Shown: positions 12,237 to 19,612, numbered from the stretch's first letter. The stretch is DNA of 64,000 nucleotides from Opitutaceae bacterium TAV5 (GCA_000242935.3 CP007053.1:7053001-7117000), one strand, 5' to 3'. The notes: generated by a model not told the origin, from the sequence alone. A program made the numbers and translations.

Positions 12237-12280
12237 GGGTCATGGTGTCATTGCACTCCATACTTGCAGTTCTCCTGCTT

Positions 12281-12415
12281 TCAGATCGTTGCAAGCAGCC
12301 CAGGCTTGTCTTCATTCCATGAATCCGCCAACTTGTGCACCGGATTCAGCTTCGAGCCTCCGGTTGGCAGCCTCCTCTCGGTTTTCTTCCCCATGGCTTT
12401 CACTTTCATCCTCAT
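12281..12415 (-). CDS. Possible 44-codon ORF in the left leader
   Basis: A 44-codon frame pointing out of the array. Its counterpart at 27502-27636 has the same length with no indels; both read VKAxGKKTxRRL, then TGGSxLN, and KLxDSWxExKP. Many differences are non-synonymous, so it may be a non-coding repeat with a fortuitous frame. It occupies the position of the 5' end of intI but does not resemble an integrase. Confidence 0.25.
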   Translation of the reverse strand: MRMKVKAMGKKTERRLPTGGSKLNPVHKLADSWNEDKPGLLATI

Positions 12416-12611
12416 CCGATTTTTCCCGATGGTTACCTCCCTGTTCCGGGGACGTGACGGGGCGAAGCTCGGAAAATTTCTCTTTTGGCAACAAGCATGG
12501 AGGGAAACCCGGACTTTTCATTCGTACAGCATATGAATACAAAAAATCCGCTTTTCCCCGGATTTGCCGGGTTAAAGCCGACAAAGACCAACTTTCTTAC
12601 AGCTAAACAAC

Positions 12612-12618
12612 ATTCGGC
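12612..12618 (+). other. First cassette junction (core site ATTCGGC)
   Basis: The sequence AACATTCGGC directly precedes the first cassette gene and matches the R' core form seen at other cassette starts in this array (e.g. 18152-18158). Everything to its left is leader rather than attC, so this would be the attI/cassette boundary. The core is a degenerate GTTRRRY. Confidence 0.5.
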
Positions 12619-12621
12619 AAT

Positions 12622-13197
12622 ATGAAACTCGTATTCCTCCACGGTCCGGCCGCTGCCGGAAAACTCACGATTGGTCGCGCGTTGCAGGATCTCACCGGTT
12701 TTCGCCTCTTTCATAATCACCTCGTGGTCGATACACTGCTATCGGTGTTCCAGTTTGGTTCGGAATCATTCATTCGCCTGCGAGAGGAAATGTGGCTTTC
12801 GGTATTTAGTGAGGCCGCCAAGCAAGGCGTTTCGCTAATCTTCACGTTTGCTCCAGAGACGACTGTTCGGCCAGAGTTCATTGGGAGGACAATAGACACC
12901 ATCAAAGCCGCAGGAGGAGAAGTCCATTTCGTTGAGTTGACTTGCCCGATTGATGAGCTGGAGAGAAGAATTGAAAATCCTTCAAGAGCACAGTTCATGA
13001 AGCTCCGCTCTGTGGAAACTTTTAGAAAAATCAGGCAAAACAAGCCAGGGCAGTTTCCGCCATTGCCATCGTCAGGACTCTCAATTGACACTAGTACGAT
13101 GCAGCCGAATGAATCGGCACGCCAAATTTGTGGCCACCTGAATTTACCGATTGTCTCAGGAGGCGCGAAGATTGAGCACTATCCTGAAGCCAATTAG
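12622..13197 (+). CDS. Cassette gene: P-loop (shikimate-kinase-like) nucleotide-binding protein
   Basis: 191 residues. Walker A is GPAAAGKLT at residues 8-16, preceded by the hydrophobic strand KLVFLH. A kinase-like LID region is suggested by ELERRIENPSRAQFMKLR. This is the AAA_18/AAA_33 small-kinase layout; the substrate is unknown. It is the first gene of the left cassette array, only 3 bp after the core site, and is followed 6 bp later by an attC site, the normal compact cassette form. GC is clearly lower than in the backbone genes, consistent with foreign origin. Confidence 0.75.
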   Translation: MKLVFLHGPAAAGKLTIGRALQDLTGFRLFHNHLVVDTLLSVFQFGSESFIRLREEMWLSVFSEAAKQGVSLIFTFAPETTVRPEFIGRTIDTIKAAGGEVHFVELTCPIDELERRIENPSRAQFMKLRSVETFRKIRQNKPGQFPPLPSSGLSIDTSTMQPNESARQICGHLNLPIVSGGAKIEHYPEAN

Positions 13198-13203
13198 GAA
13201 TTG

Positions 13204-13302
13204 GCCGAACAAGGTGATGCAGCCTACTCCGGTAAGAGTCATACCCTGTGCTTACGCACAGGCCGCGCCACTTACCTCCATGGCTGATCTTCGACGTTAG
13301 GC
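13204..13302 (+). repeat. attC-type site 1
   Basis: Starts with GCCGAAC (R'') and ends with GTTAGGC (R'); the 99 bp between fold as imperfect palindromic arms (GGTGATGCAGCC, and GGCTGATCTTCGAC near the end). Confidence 0.85.
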
Positions 13303-13309
13303 AAATATC

Positions 13310-13810
13310 ATGAGCACTCCTCAAAGATACAAAGCGAATTGGTGCAAATCTCTTGTTGTCATTACATCTGTAGTGAGTCTTTTCCTCATCGGATTAGCAT
13401 GGTTTTCCATCAGGAATGGACACCCACCGGTTTCGCTTCCCGTCATTCTTCCAGTCGCAATTATCCTGCTAACCGTTCCGTTTCTCATCAGAGGTTACAC
13501 CATCGCCACCGACGCTATCCTTGTGCACCGTTTATTCTGGAATACCAAGTTGCCATTTCAGGGATTGCGCTCAGTTGAGGTTGATCCCAAGGCCATGGAT
13601 CATTGTATGCGTCTTTGCGGTAACGGTGGCCTTTTCTCCATCACTGGATTTTTCTACAATAGTCGGTTTGGCATGTTTCGCGCATTTGCAACCGATCCCC
13701 AAAAATCAGTGATTCTTTACTACAAAAAGCGCCCCATCATTATCTCTCCTGAGTCTCCGGAGGAGTTTGTCAGGAATCTTGAAATCAAAAGAAAAGAAGA
13801 AGGAGCCTGA
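13310..13810 (+). CDS. Cassette gene: two-span membrane protein with PH-like domain
   Basis: 166 residues. Two adjacent membrane helices lie at about residues 15-34 and 43-61. After them come RGYTIATDAILVHRLFWNTKLPFQGLRSVEVDP and a beta-rich stretch ending VILYYKKRPIIISPESPEEFV, the pattern of bacterial PH (bPH/YdbT-like) domains attached to the membrane. The role is unknown. Its stop codon overlaps the start of attC site 2, typical of cassette genes. Confidence 0.7.
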   Translation: MSTPQRYKANWCKSLVVITSVVSLFLIGLAWFSIRNGHPPVSLPVILPVAIILLTVPFLIRGYTIATDAILVHRLFWNTKLPFQGLRSVEVDPKAMDHCMRLCGNGGLFSITGFFYNSRFGMFRAFATDPQKSVILYYKKRPIIISPESPEEFVRNLEIKRKEEGA

Positions 13811-13873
13811 CAAGGCGCCAGAGCCAATGCCTTTGCTGCCTGTCACAGCCATGGCTGATCTTTGACGTTCGGT
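13805..13873 (+). repeat. attC-type site 2
   Basis: 69 bp from GCCTGAC to GTTCGGT; internal arms CAAGGCGCCAGAGCC and GGCTGATCTTTGAC. Short form of the same family. Confidence 0.8.
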
Positions 13874-13884
13874 AAAATCAGAAT

Positions 13885-14157
13885 ATGAGCACATCCAAGA
13901 TACAGAAAATCGGACGCGGCCTGAAAGCAGCGGCGAAGACATTTGTTACAGTTCCGGTAGAATTTACGATTTCAGGAAAGCAGATTCGCTGTCCGCATTG
14001 TGGGCATACGAAGTTCGATCAGCAGGATATTCTCATGAATACGCGTGGCGCTACTTTCGTGAACATGGATTGGCTGAATCGAAATGCGACTGCCCTCATA
14101 TGTAAGAAATGCAGCCGAATCGAATGGTTTAATAACCCACCTGAATCCCTATCATAA
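13885..14157 (+). CDS. Cassette gene: small zinc-ribbon protein
   Basis: 90 residues with a CPHC ... CKKC pair spaced about 36 residues apart, a treble-clef or zinc-ribbon arrangement (RCPHCGHTKFDQQDILMNTRG, then NATALICKKCSRIEWF). The WF-NP ending resembles small proteins annotated as DNA-binding YgzB-like zinc ribbons. A basic N-terminus (KIQKIGRGLKAAAK) may bind nucleic acid. Third gene of the left array, flanked by attC sites 2 and 3. Confidence 0.7.
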   Translation: MSTSKIQKIGRGLKAAAKTFVTVPVEFTISGKQIRCPHCGHTKFDQQDILMNTRGATFVNMDWLNRNATALICKKCSRIEWFNNPPESLS

Positions 14158-14169
14158 AAAAGCAAGCCC

Positions 14170-14277
14170 GCCTAACAAGTCGCTAGAGCCAATGCGATTG
14201 TTGCTACGCAGGTGCCCGGAAAGCATTTTCGGCATTTATGAGTCTCCCGCTCGCATGGCTCATCTCGAACGTTAGGC
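14170..14277 (+). repeat. attC-type site 3
   Basis: 108 bp from GCCTAAC to GTTAGGC; arms CAAGTCGCTAGAGCC and GGCTCATCTCGAAC. Confidence 0.85.
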
Positions 14278-14285
14278 AGAAATCC

Positions 14286-14675
14286 ATGAAATTCTTGGAA
14301 TATATAGCATTGGGAGCATTTGTAATCTCTTTCGGACTGCCCGCCTTTTCGGACTTTTCAGGGTGGCAATGCCTATGGGTGTGCGCAAACGCCCTCACAG
14401 GTGACGATTTTCAGGGGCTCTCACGTATTTATTACTTTGGATTTACCGCTGTTAATCTCGGATTCTTTCCGCTCTTTATTCGCGCCCTTCGAGGGAATTA
14501 TTCACACGGTTATTTTATCACCAGCATCTTAGCCACGCTCTATGTGATCTCTTGGCCCACTTTGCTCCTCGTATCCTCGGACTGGAGCGACCTAAGAATT
14601 GGTTACTTCGTATGGCTCGCCAGTTTTGCGATCATTTCATTTATTTTAAGACCCAAAAAGAAGAAAGGAGCCTAA
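14286..14675 (+). CDS. Cassette gene: four-span membrane protein
   Basis: 129 residues with four hydrophobic helices separated by short polar loops and a basic tail (RPKKKKGA), so the C-terminus should be cytosolic. No family recognised. The ATG at 14286 lies 8 bp after the core site, while the longer open frame upstream is only translated attC. The stop codon lies within the R'' core of attC site 4. AT-rich compared with the backbone. Confidence 0.7.
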   Translation: MKFLEYIALGAFVISFGLPAFSDFSGWQCLWVCANALTGDDFQGLSRIYYFGFTAVNLGFFPLFIRALRGNYSHGYFITSILATLYVISWPTLLLVSSDWSDLRIGYFVWLASFAIISFILRPKKKKGA

Positions 14676-14773
14676 CAAAGCAAAGCAATGCAGCCAATTC
14701 CGGTAGCTATCACGTCCCATGCTGTCGCATGCGACGCGCCATCTATTTCCATGGCTGATCTTGGACGTTGATC
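14670..14773 (+). repeat. attC-type site 4
   Basis: 104 bp from GCCTAAC to GTTGATC; the R' core is degenerate. Highly similar to the right-array sites at 24943, 25812 and 26643 when those are reverse-complemented. Confidence 0.8.
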
Positions 14774-14817
14774 TAGCTGCGATTCTGCAAGAGGGAAAAA
14801 GCAGTGGCAGCCCAATG

Positions 14818-14919
14818 ATTTATCAGGTATCTGTTTATATAAACTATTTTGCCGATGGAGGCACAGGACAGGGACCGGTCGATTATAGGATAAACGCGTG
14901 CGTGGGTTGGTTGGCGTGA
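14818..14919 (+). CDS. Possible 33-residue cassette ORF before the IS110 element
   Basis: A short frame beginning MIYQVSVYINYFADGG right after attC site 4. It has the size and place of a cassette gene, but no attC in the normal orientation follows before the IS110 element. It may be the stump of a cassette broken by IS insertion or deletion. The remaining bases to 15142 contain no gene; an attC-like stretch in the reverse direction may lie at about 15034-15101. Confidence 0.25.
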   Translation: MYQVSVYINYFADGGTGQGPVDYRINACVGWLA

Positions 14920-15142
14920 TCCTGGCTGTAAACCGTGATCGTGCTGATCTACGCGGGTTGGTTACCGACAGTTCATTGGTGCGTCTTGCCCGCATGCCCT
15001 AGGCTCGTGCGTGGCGGACGGATAGGCTCCGATACCGCTGCCCCTAACGTCAACATGCATGGGCCGGCCGCCCGGTCCCTGACTTGTGCCGCCATTCGGC
15101 CTTTGAAAGAACATCCTCCCCCTCTTCGCAGACGTGGTTGGC

Positions 15143-16267
15143 TTATGCGCAGCGAGTCATATGATCCCAGTCGACGGTTTTGAGCATGGCCCAGACAAAG
15201 CCGGCCATTTCGCGAGCGAGGGCCACGGTGATTTTGGGCTTCATCACGCCGCGCCGGCTCAGGTGCCATGCGCGGCTGTGCAGCCGCAACTGGACCTTCC
15301 AAGCCAATTCTTTTCTGTGCACGGGCTGGCCTTCCTGCCGTTTGGACAAGTGCGCGGAGACCTTGGGCGGTAACCAGGCGTGCTGGACCATTTCGACCAG
15401 TATCCAGCGCGCATGGGCGTTGCCGGCCTTGGTGATCGAACCGAGTTTGCGGGTTTGCCCCGAGCTTTCCTCCTTGGGCACTAGCCCAAGAAACGCCATC
15501 AGGTCACGCGGATGAGTAAACCTGCGTATATCGCCCAACTCTGCGACCAGCACGGCTGCGGCGACCAATTGAACGCCACGCAGCGTCATCAGAGCCTCGA
15601 CCGCCGGATACAAGCGCCACAAGGGCGCCTGCAATTCCAGCAATTGCTCCAGCCGGTTCACCCGGTCCTCGCACTGACTGATGGCCAAAAGGTATTCCTC
15701 GAGCACCGCCTTGAGCCCCGGCAACGGCAACACCAGCTCTCGCAGATACCGACGGTGCGCCTCACTCCAGTTCGCCTTGCCCGAGTAACGATAACCATGA
15801 CGCAACAAAAACGACTTGAGGCGCTGCCGGGCCCGCGTCAGGTCGTGCACCGCGTCCGCCCTGGCCCGGGTCAAATCGCGCATGGCTTCGTCCGCCGCGT
15901 CCGGCACGTGCACGGCGGTCAACTCCCCGGCCCGGTGCAACCGCGCCAGCATCTGTGCATCCCGGCGGTCCGTCTTGCGCCGTGCCGCCTTGTCCACCGG
16001 CGTCTTCGATGCAGCCACCACCACGCACTCAATCTGTAATTGCATCAACCGGCGATAAATCACGTAGCCGGTCGGCCCCGCCTCGTAGGCCACGTGCAAT
16101 GCCCCGCCGTCCGATCCGATCTTCCTTAACGCCTTCTCTATGGCGTGCAAATCATTGCTGATCTGCCCGTAAAGGCGAACCTCGCCCTCGCGGCCGCCAT
16201 CGGCCACCGCCACCATCACTGTATCTTTGTGGACATCCAGTCCAACATAGTGCTCTGTCTTTCTCAT
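15143..16267 (-). CDS. IS110-family transposase (DEDD recombinase)
   Basis: 374 residues. The N-terminal RuvC-like DEDD domain shows D11 (VGLDVHKD), E62 (YEAGPTGY) and D100/D103 (RKTDRRDAQ). The C-terminal Tnp_20 domain has MTLRGVQLVAAAVLVAELGDIRRF, then LGLVPKEESSGQTRKLGSITKAGN, which contains the likely catalytic serine. IS110 enzymes act with a bridge RNA made from the element's non-coding end. The frame is intact and may be active. It lies inside the left cassette array, antisense to the cassettes. Confidence 0.93.
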   Translation of the reverse strand: MRKTEHYVGLDVHKDTVMVAVADGGREGEVRLYGQISNDLHAIEKALRKIGSDGGALHVAYEAGPTGYVIYRRLMQLQIECVVVAASKTPVDKAARRKTDRRDAQMLARLHRAGELTAVHVPDAADEAMRDLTRARADAVHDLTRARQRLKSFLLRHGYRYSGKANWSEAHRRYLRELVLPLPGLKAVLEEYLLAISQCEDRVNRLEQLLELQAPLWRLYPAVEALMTLRGVQLVAAAVLVAELGDIRRFTHPRDLMAFLGLVPKEESSGQTRKLGSITKAGNAHARWILVEMVQHAWLPPKVSAHLSKRQEGQPVHRKELAWKVQLRLHSRAWHLSRRGVMKPKITVALAREMAGFVWAMLKTVDWDHMTRCA

Positions 16268-16362
16268 GCGCTTGTCCTCGTTTTCAGGTTGTTTGGGTTA
16301 TACTCTCAGCCTTGTGGATAGGCCCCGCTTCCCGGGGCAACCCACGCTTAGGGGACAAGCGC
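16268..16362 (-). ncRNA. Candidate IS110 bridge RNA (element 5' non-coding end)
   Basis: Directly upstream of the transposase start, on its strand, a 10-bp perfect stem (GCGCTTGTCC at 16353-16362 as read on the minus strand, pairing with 16268-16277) closes a structured region. Inside is a strong hairpin, GCCCCG-GGAAG-CGGGGC (16322-16338), plus GTGGGTT/AACCCA pairing. Multi-hairpin RNA just upstream of the recombinase matches the IS110-group bridge RNA location. The fold was done by eye; guide loops are not assigned. Confidence 0.5.
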
Positions 16363-16469
16363 TTCCTTTTACAGATCGCTCTTGCCCTCAGCTATAATGT
16401 CTAGGCAAGATCATGATCCAATGAATCCACAGTCATTTGTTATATTACCGATTATTGCGGGGACAATCG

Positions 16470-16536
16470 TCACTTTGATGCCTGCATTATACTTTGTTAT
16501 ATCTTCATAAAAGATGAAAAATAAGGAGATTTCATT
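16470..16536 (+). promoter_or_regulatory. Probable promoter and RBS of the acetyltransferase gene
   Basis: A TTGATG hexamer is followed about 17 bp later by TATATC, with an overlapping TATACT. AAGGAG then lies about 8 bp before the ATG at 16537. The region is AT-rich and unlike the compact cassette leaders, suggesting this gene brings its own promoter. Confidence 0.4.
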
Positions 16537-17097
16537 ATGACGGAAAAAGAAAAATCGCATGCTGGAATGTTATATCAGCCCGGTGACCCTGAGCTTGTAT
16601 CAGATCGTGACATTACCATCAAAAAGCTGTATAATTACAATAAATTGAATCCACTCGACCGTGATGCACGACAAATTGCTATACGCGAGTTGTTAGGCAA
16701 GGCTGGAGATAACTGCGTTGTGGAGCAACCGCTTTTTTGCACTTATGGGTATAATACGGAGGTGGGCGATAATTTTTTCCTCAACGTCAATTGCAAGCTT
16801 ATGGACAGCGGGAAAATCACAATTGGAAATAACGTATTCATTGCACCAAATGTCTGCATTATAACAGAAGAACATGCAATGGATGTCAGACAACGCTTGG
16901 CAGGATTGGAGTATACCCACCCAGTAAATATCGGTGACAATGTGTGGATTTGTGCAGGAGCGATTATATTGCCGGGGGTAACTATCAGTGAGAACAGTGT
17001 AATCGGTGCAGGCAGTGTCGTTACAAAAGACATTCCGCCAAATAGTTTGGCTGTTGGCAATCCCTGCAAAATAATCCGCACACTAACAAACGAGTAG
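16537..17097 (+). CDS. Sugar O-acetyltransferase (maltose/galactoside acetyltransferase type)
   Basis: 186 residues, the standard length of Maa/LacA/NodL enzymes, which move acetyl from acetyl-CoA to a sugar hydroxyl. It has the N-terminal Mac domain (MLYQPGDPELVSDR, then KLYNYNKLNP), then left-handed beta-helix hexapeptide repeats. Catalytic His is in TEEHAMD, and the C-terminal NSVIGAGSVVTKDIPPNSLAVGNPCK is classic. Base composition is AT-rich and the RBS strong, resembling Firmicutes genes, so recent transfer is likely. It lies between the IS110 element and a degenerate attC-like stretch. Confidence 0.9.
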   Translation: MTEKEKSHAGMLYQPGDPELVSDRDITIKKLYNYNKLNPLDRDARQIAIRELLGKAGDNCVVEQPLFCTYGYNTEVGDNFFLNVNCKLMDSGKITIGNNVFIAPNVCIITEEHAMDVRQRLAGLEYTHPVNIGDNVWICAGAIILPGVTISENSVIGAGSVVTKDIPPNSLAVGNPCKIIRTLTNE

Positions 17098-17161
17098 TCT
17101 TTCTTTGACTTGTATTGTCCAATCGCGATCTTGCCCTTGTGGCCAGATCGACGCTGGCAGA

Positions 17162-17216
17162 CGCCAACAAGCAGCGGGGCTGGCGGATGTGGCAGGACCT
17201 GGGCCAAACGTTGATA
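17162..17216 (+). repeat. Degenerate attC-like stretch after the acetyltransferase
   Basis: CGCCAACAAGCAGCGGGGC... runs to CCAAACGTTGATA; the AACAAG-GC and AACGTTGAT ends resemble the family's R'' and R' boxes. It is much poorer than the other sites and could be chance. Confidence 0.3.
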
Positions 17217-17269
17217 TGCAAGGCGCGTCCTCTTTACGCGGGGTAAGACCTGGTAAGACATTGACGACC

Positions 17270-17473
17270 CCACGTTACGGTGGCGTTCTGGTTGGACCGT
17301 CCTTTCTGCGTCAGGTATTCAATGATACGGAATCGGAGGTTTTGTGGCTTATCGTCGGGGCTCCCGACAAAGAATTTGAGTCCGGCAAGGTTGACTTAAG
17401 GCAGTTTTATCCGGTCGAGCCTACTCAGCTTCCTGTCGAACTGGAAGACGTCGCTTGGCCATCAAAAGAATAA
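17270..17473 (+). pseudogene. 3' remnant of a cupin-domain gene
   Basis: The reading frame from about 17270 gives YGGVLVGPSFLRQVFNDTES, then VLWLIVGAPDKEFES and LRQFYPVEPTQLPVELEDV. This is the C-terminal strand and tail of a common cupin protein whose usual length is about 150 residues. The N-terminal two-thirds, with the metal-binding motif, are missing; the upstream part of the open frame (from 17105) does not look like protein. A good attC site follows, so it is a cassette truncated at its 5' side, probably with the IS110/acetyltransferase insertion. Confidence 0.65.
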
Positions 17474-17478
17474 AATGA

Positions 17479-17593
17479 GCCTAACAAGGCGCTACAGACA
17501 ACGACCCGCAGCTCCCCCGACTCCGCCTATCTTTTCTCGATGCGATTCATCTCAGTATTCTATGCGGGTCGCGTCTGACCTTGAACGTTAGGC
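17479..17593 (+). repeat. attC-type site 5
   Basis: 115 bp from GCCTAAC to GTTAGGC; arms CAAGGCGCTACAGAC and GTCTGACCTTGAAC. The central part is longer than in its neighbours. Confidence 0.85.
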
Positions 17594-17600
17594 AAATATC

Positions 17601-18065
17601 ATGAAATACTGGATTCGAATCGATAATTGTGAATTTGGCCTACGTACTTTTGGCCCACTGAGCAAAGAAGATATCGTGAGATTTTATGGTAATGAAGTCA
17701 CTTCTAAAACACCCTGTTGTGCGGTTGGCGAAAATCAATGGCATGACATTATAGAAATACTGCCAGAAATCCTTGATCCGGCACAAAGGGAATTACTTAA
17801 GTCAGCTCCTGAGCCGACCGCCCCAGCAACGAATCCAAAAGATGATATCCACGAAAAAAAGCTGAGAAAGACTTTATTGTATATTGCTTGTGCCACATTG
17901 ATAGCCCCATTTATTTTATGGACGGCAGCCTATCGGTGGCTTGTCGATCCGTGGGCAGCTATATTGCTTGGTGTTATATCCGCCACTTCGATTATCGTAG
18001 CATTTATCCTTTTTCAGATTCTCTTCATCACCCGGAATCGAAGCAAAAAGAGACAAGCCGCCTGA
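17601..18065 (+). CDS. Cassette gene: GYF_2-like domain plus two membrane spans
   Basis: 154 residues. The N-terminus (KYWIRIDNCEFGLRTFGPLS, with a later W48 HDI) matches the GYF_2-type fold that recognises peptides at membranes. A Pro/Ala linker leads to a charged helix and two membrane helices near residues 92-110 and 119-140. It ends in a basic tail. The function is unknown. A GYF_2-type protein also occurs in the GTPase operon of the nearby island (40277), but the two are not close paralogues. Confidence 0.65.
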   Translation: MKYWIRIDNCEFGLRTFGPLSKEDIVRFYGNEVTSKTPCCAVGENQWHDIIEILPEILDPAQRELLKSAPEPTAPATNPKDDIHEKKLRKTLLYIACATLIAPFILWTAAYRWLVDPWAAILLGVISATSIIVAFILFQILFITRNRSKKRQAA

Positions 18066-18158
18066 CAAGGCGCTGGAGCCGACGTCCGTATCTGTCACGC
18101 ATCCTGCTGTCGCAGGCCGCGAGCCAGCTATGGCCTCCGCTCACCTTTAACATTCGGT
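18060..18158 (+). repeat. attC-type site 6
   Basis: 99 bp from GCCTGAC to ATTCGGT; R' is degenerate. The central hairpin CATCCTGCTGTCGCAGG is visible. Confidence 0.75.
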
Positions 18159-18165
18159 AAAAATC

Positions 18166-18603
18166 ATGACAGACGCTAGCCTGGAGCTCCCAATCGACAA
18201 GGACGCCGCCTACAAGCACTTGTGGGCCACAACTCTTACGTGGTCGCTTGTCGGGTGTATCTACCTTGGTGCAGGTCTGTTCTTTCTCCTATGGGCATAT
18301 CTGAATCGGGGAAGAATGCGACGCTGGTGTTACGAAACGAATGCCACCCTGACCCGGTCAGAACTAATCATCAGGCGGCACTCGTTCTCCAGGACGATTA
18401 CTTACATACCATTCAAAAAAATCGGGCATATCACCATTACGCAAGGTCCCTACCTAAGAAAATATAAAATATGCAATATTCAGATAGGATGTAACGATCA
18501 GGCTGGCGGAAGGCTGGTCAGTCATCTTATACCTGCTGTCCCGGAAGACAAAGCAGAAGATGTTGTTTCGCTGCTCCGTAAGCGAATGGAAGCAGAAACA
18601 TGA
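18166..18603 (+). CDS. Cassette gene: one-span membrane protein with bPH_2-like domain
   Basis: 145 residues. A single membrane helix lies at about residues 24-45. Then WCYETNATLTRSELIIRRHS, TITYIPFKKIGHITITQGPY and NIQIGCNDQA follow the strand order of bPH_2 (YdbS-like) domains, in which a PH fold sits at the membrane. The C-terminal helix VPEDKAEDVVSLLRKRM fits the domain end. Second PH-type membrane cassette protein in the same array. Confidence 0.7.
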   Translation: MTDASLELPIDKDAAYKHLWATTLTWSLVGCIYLGAGLFFLLWAYLNRGRMRRWCYETNATLTRSELIIRRHSFSRTITYIPFKKIGHITITQGPYLRKYKICNIQIGCNDQAGGRLVSHLIPAVPEDKAEDVVSLLRKRMEAET

Positions 18604-18613
18604 AAACCAGGAA

Positions 18614-18662
18614 GCCCGACAAAGCGATGCGGCCGACCCCGGTAGCTGATCTTCGACGCCAG
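18614..18662 (+). repeat. Degenerate, shortened attC-like site 7
   Basis: Begins GCCCGACAAAGCGATGCGG and passes into GCTGATCTTCGACGCCAGCC, so both ends of the family consensus are present but the centre is deleted and R' is lost. Probably not recombinogenic. Confidence 0.5.
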
Positions 18663-18703
18663 CCAGAAACGAGGGCGATGCATCTCATCCCAAGGGTAAT
18701 TCA

Positions 18704-19132
18704 GTGAGCGAGGTAAACTCATATGGGGGCCGGCCGACTTCGGTTTGTTTTGAGGCCAAATGTCCGATGTGTGACAAGCGCACGAAATTTCGCCTGCTCG
18801 AACTCCAACTCGGCCTCTCATCCGAATATATGATAACCGGTGTTTCGTGTGATTCGTGCCATTTCGAGGTCAGGACGTCCGATAATGAAGAAAGGCATAG
18901 ACTGTTTCAGGCGTCGGAGATAAGTAAGGGACTGAAAGCCGACGAAGTCGCCGAGGTCGCACCTATCGAAGATCTGGAAGAACTTGAATCTGCAACGATT
19001 GCCAGAATACTGGCTGAATCCAGATCGTGGAAATGCCCATTCTGTAATGAATCGAACCCACCTGATTTTCTGGAATGCTGGAGCTGTCAGAAAGAACGAC
19101 TTCTTGACGAAGAAACATCCAAACCAGCCTGA
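18704..19132 (+). CDS. Cassette gene: double zinc-ribbon protein
   Basis: 142 residues from a GTG start. Two zinc sites: an N-terminal ZPR1-like four-Cys set (CPMC, later CDSC) and a C-terminal RanBP2/zinc-ribbon-like set (WKCPFCNESNPPDFLECWSC, with CxxC...CxxC). A helical acidic linker joins them. This suggests a nucleic-acid or protein adaptor; no specific family. Last gene of the left array, ending inside attC site 8. Confidence 0.65.
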   Translation: MSEVNSYGGRPTSVCFEAKCPMCDKRTKFRLLELQLGLSSEYMITGVSCDSCHFEVRTSDNEERHRLFQASEISKGLKADEVAEVAPIEDLEELESATIARILAESRSWKCPFCNESNPPDFLECWSCQKERLLDEETSKPA

Positions 19133-19227
19133 CATGAGGTGCTGGAACCCATGCGATGAACTGTCACGTGTCATGCTTACGCATACCCTAGGCGCGTCCA
19201 CTGCATAACGCATTTATAACGTCAGAC
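19127..19227 (+). repeat. attC-type site 8 (last of the left array)
   Basis: 101 bp from GCCTGAC to GTCAGAC. The R' box is degenerate, as might be expected at the distal end of an old array. Confidence 0.6.
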
Positions 19228-19358
19228 TAAAGCCGTGGCTCATCCTGGACACGCCCCCCAGGCTCACGCCCAAAGATAAAGAACAGAGAGCGCAGCGACA
19301 TGTTTCAGGCCCAACTGGAAGCTTCCTGACCTAGAACAGTCCGTCCCGTCCGTTACGA

Positions 19359-19387
19359 AGCCCTGATGTAACCTTCAGGGCTTTTTT
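19359..19387 (+). terminator. Rho-independent terminator before the island
   Basis: AGCCCTGA/TCAGGGCT stem (19359-19366 and 19375-19382) followed by TTTTTT. About 40 bp including the flanks match the terminator at 21241-21270 in inverse orientation. The rest of 19228-19537 holds no gene. Confidence 0.85.
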
Positions 19388-19537
19388 GTGCCCTCTCGCT
19401 TTGATCCGCAGCAGGAACCTGCGTCCTCGAAAAAATCGTTCCTCCTCCTGGTCAGCCCGCATTTGCTGTTTTTCAGCGCAGCCAGATTTTCCCGAGTCCT
19501 GACCCTCTCTCCGGAATTCCGTAACCCTTTTTTGGTG

Positions 19538-19612
19538 AAGTGGTGCCAGAGGGCAGGATTGAACTGCCGACCAAGGGCTTATGAGTCCCCTGCTCTACCA
19601 CTGAGCTACTCT
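19538..19612 (-). repeat. attL-side copy: 75-bp tRNA-Met remnant
   Basis: Identical over 75 bp to 48164-48238. It contains the tRNA 3' end with CCA and the CAT anticodon, but the 5' acceptor strand is CGAAAAG instead of GCCAGAG and cannot pair, so it should not give a mature tRNA. Left boundary of the island. Confidence 0.92.

Larger units (their letters stand above)
12019..12470 (+). promoter_or_regulatory. Left cassette-array leader (candidate Pc/attI region)
   Basis: About 250 bp of this segment (ignoring the MITE at 12048-12236) is clearly related to 27448-27700 read on the opposite strand. Shared anchors are AATTCAGGTAAA, GTCATGGTGTCATTG, CATACTTGCAGTTCTC, CGAGCCTCCGGTTG and GTGACGGGGCGAAGCTC. 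Both copies lie at the head of a cassette array and face inwards. In an integron this is where attI and the cassette promoter belong. No integrase gene is next to either copy, so the role is inferred from position. Confidence 0.55.

Noticed and set aside
15034-15101. Reverse-oriented attC-like stretch beside the IS110 element
   Set aside because: Ends CCCTAACGTC and CATTCGGC are suggestive but both cores are off consensus; not enough to call a site.
17105-17269. Front part of the open frame leading into the cupin fragment
   Set aside because: No family similarity; includes the degenerate attC-like stretch, so only the last third is called.
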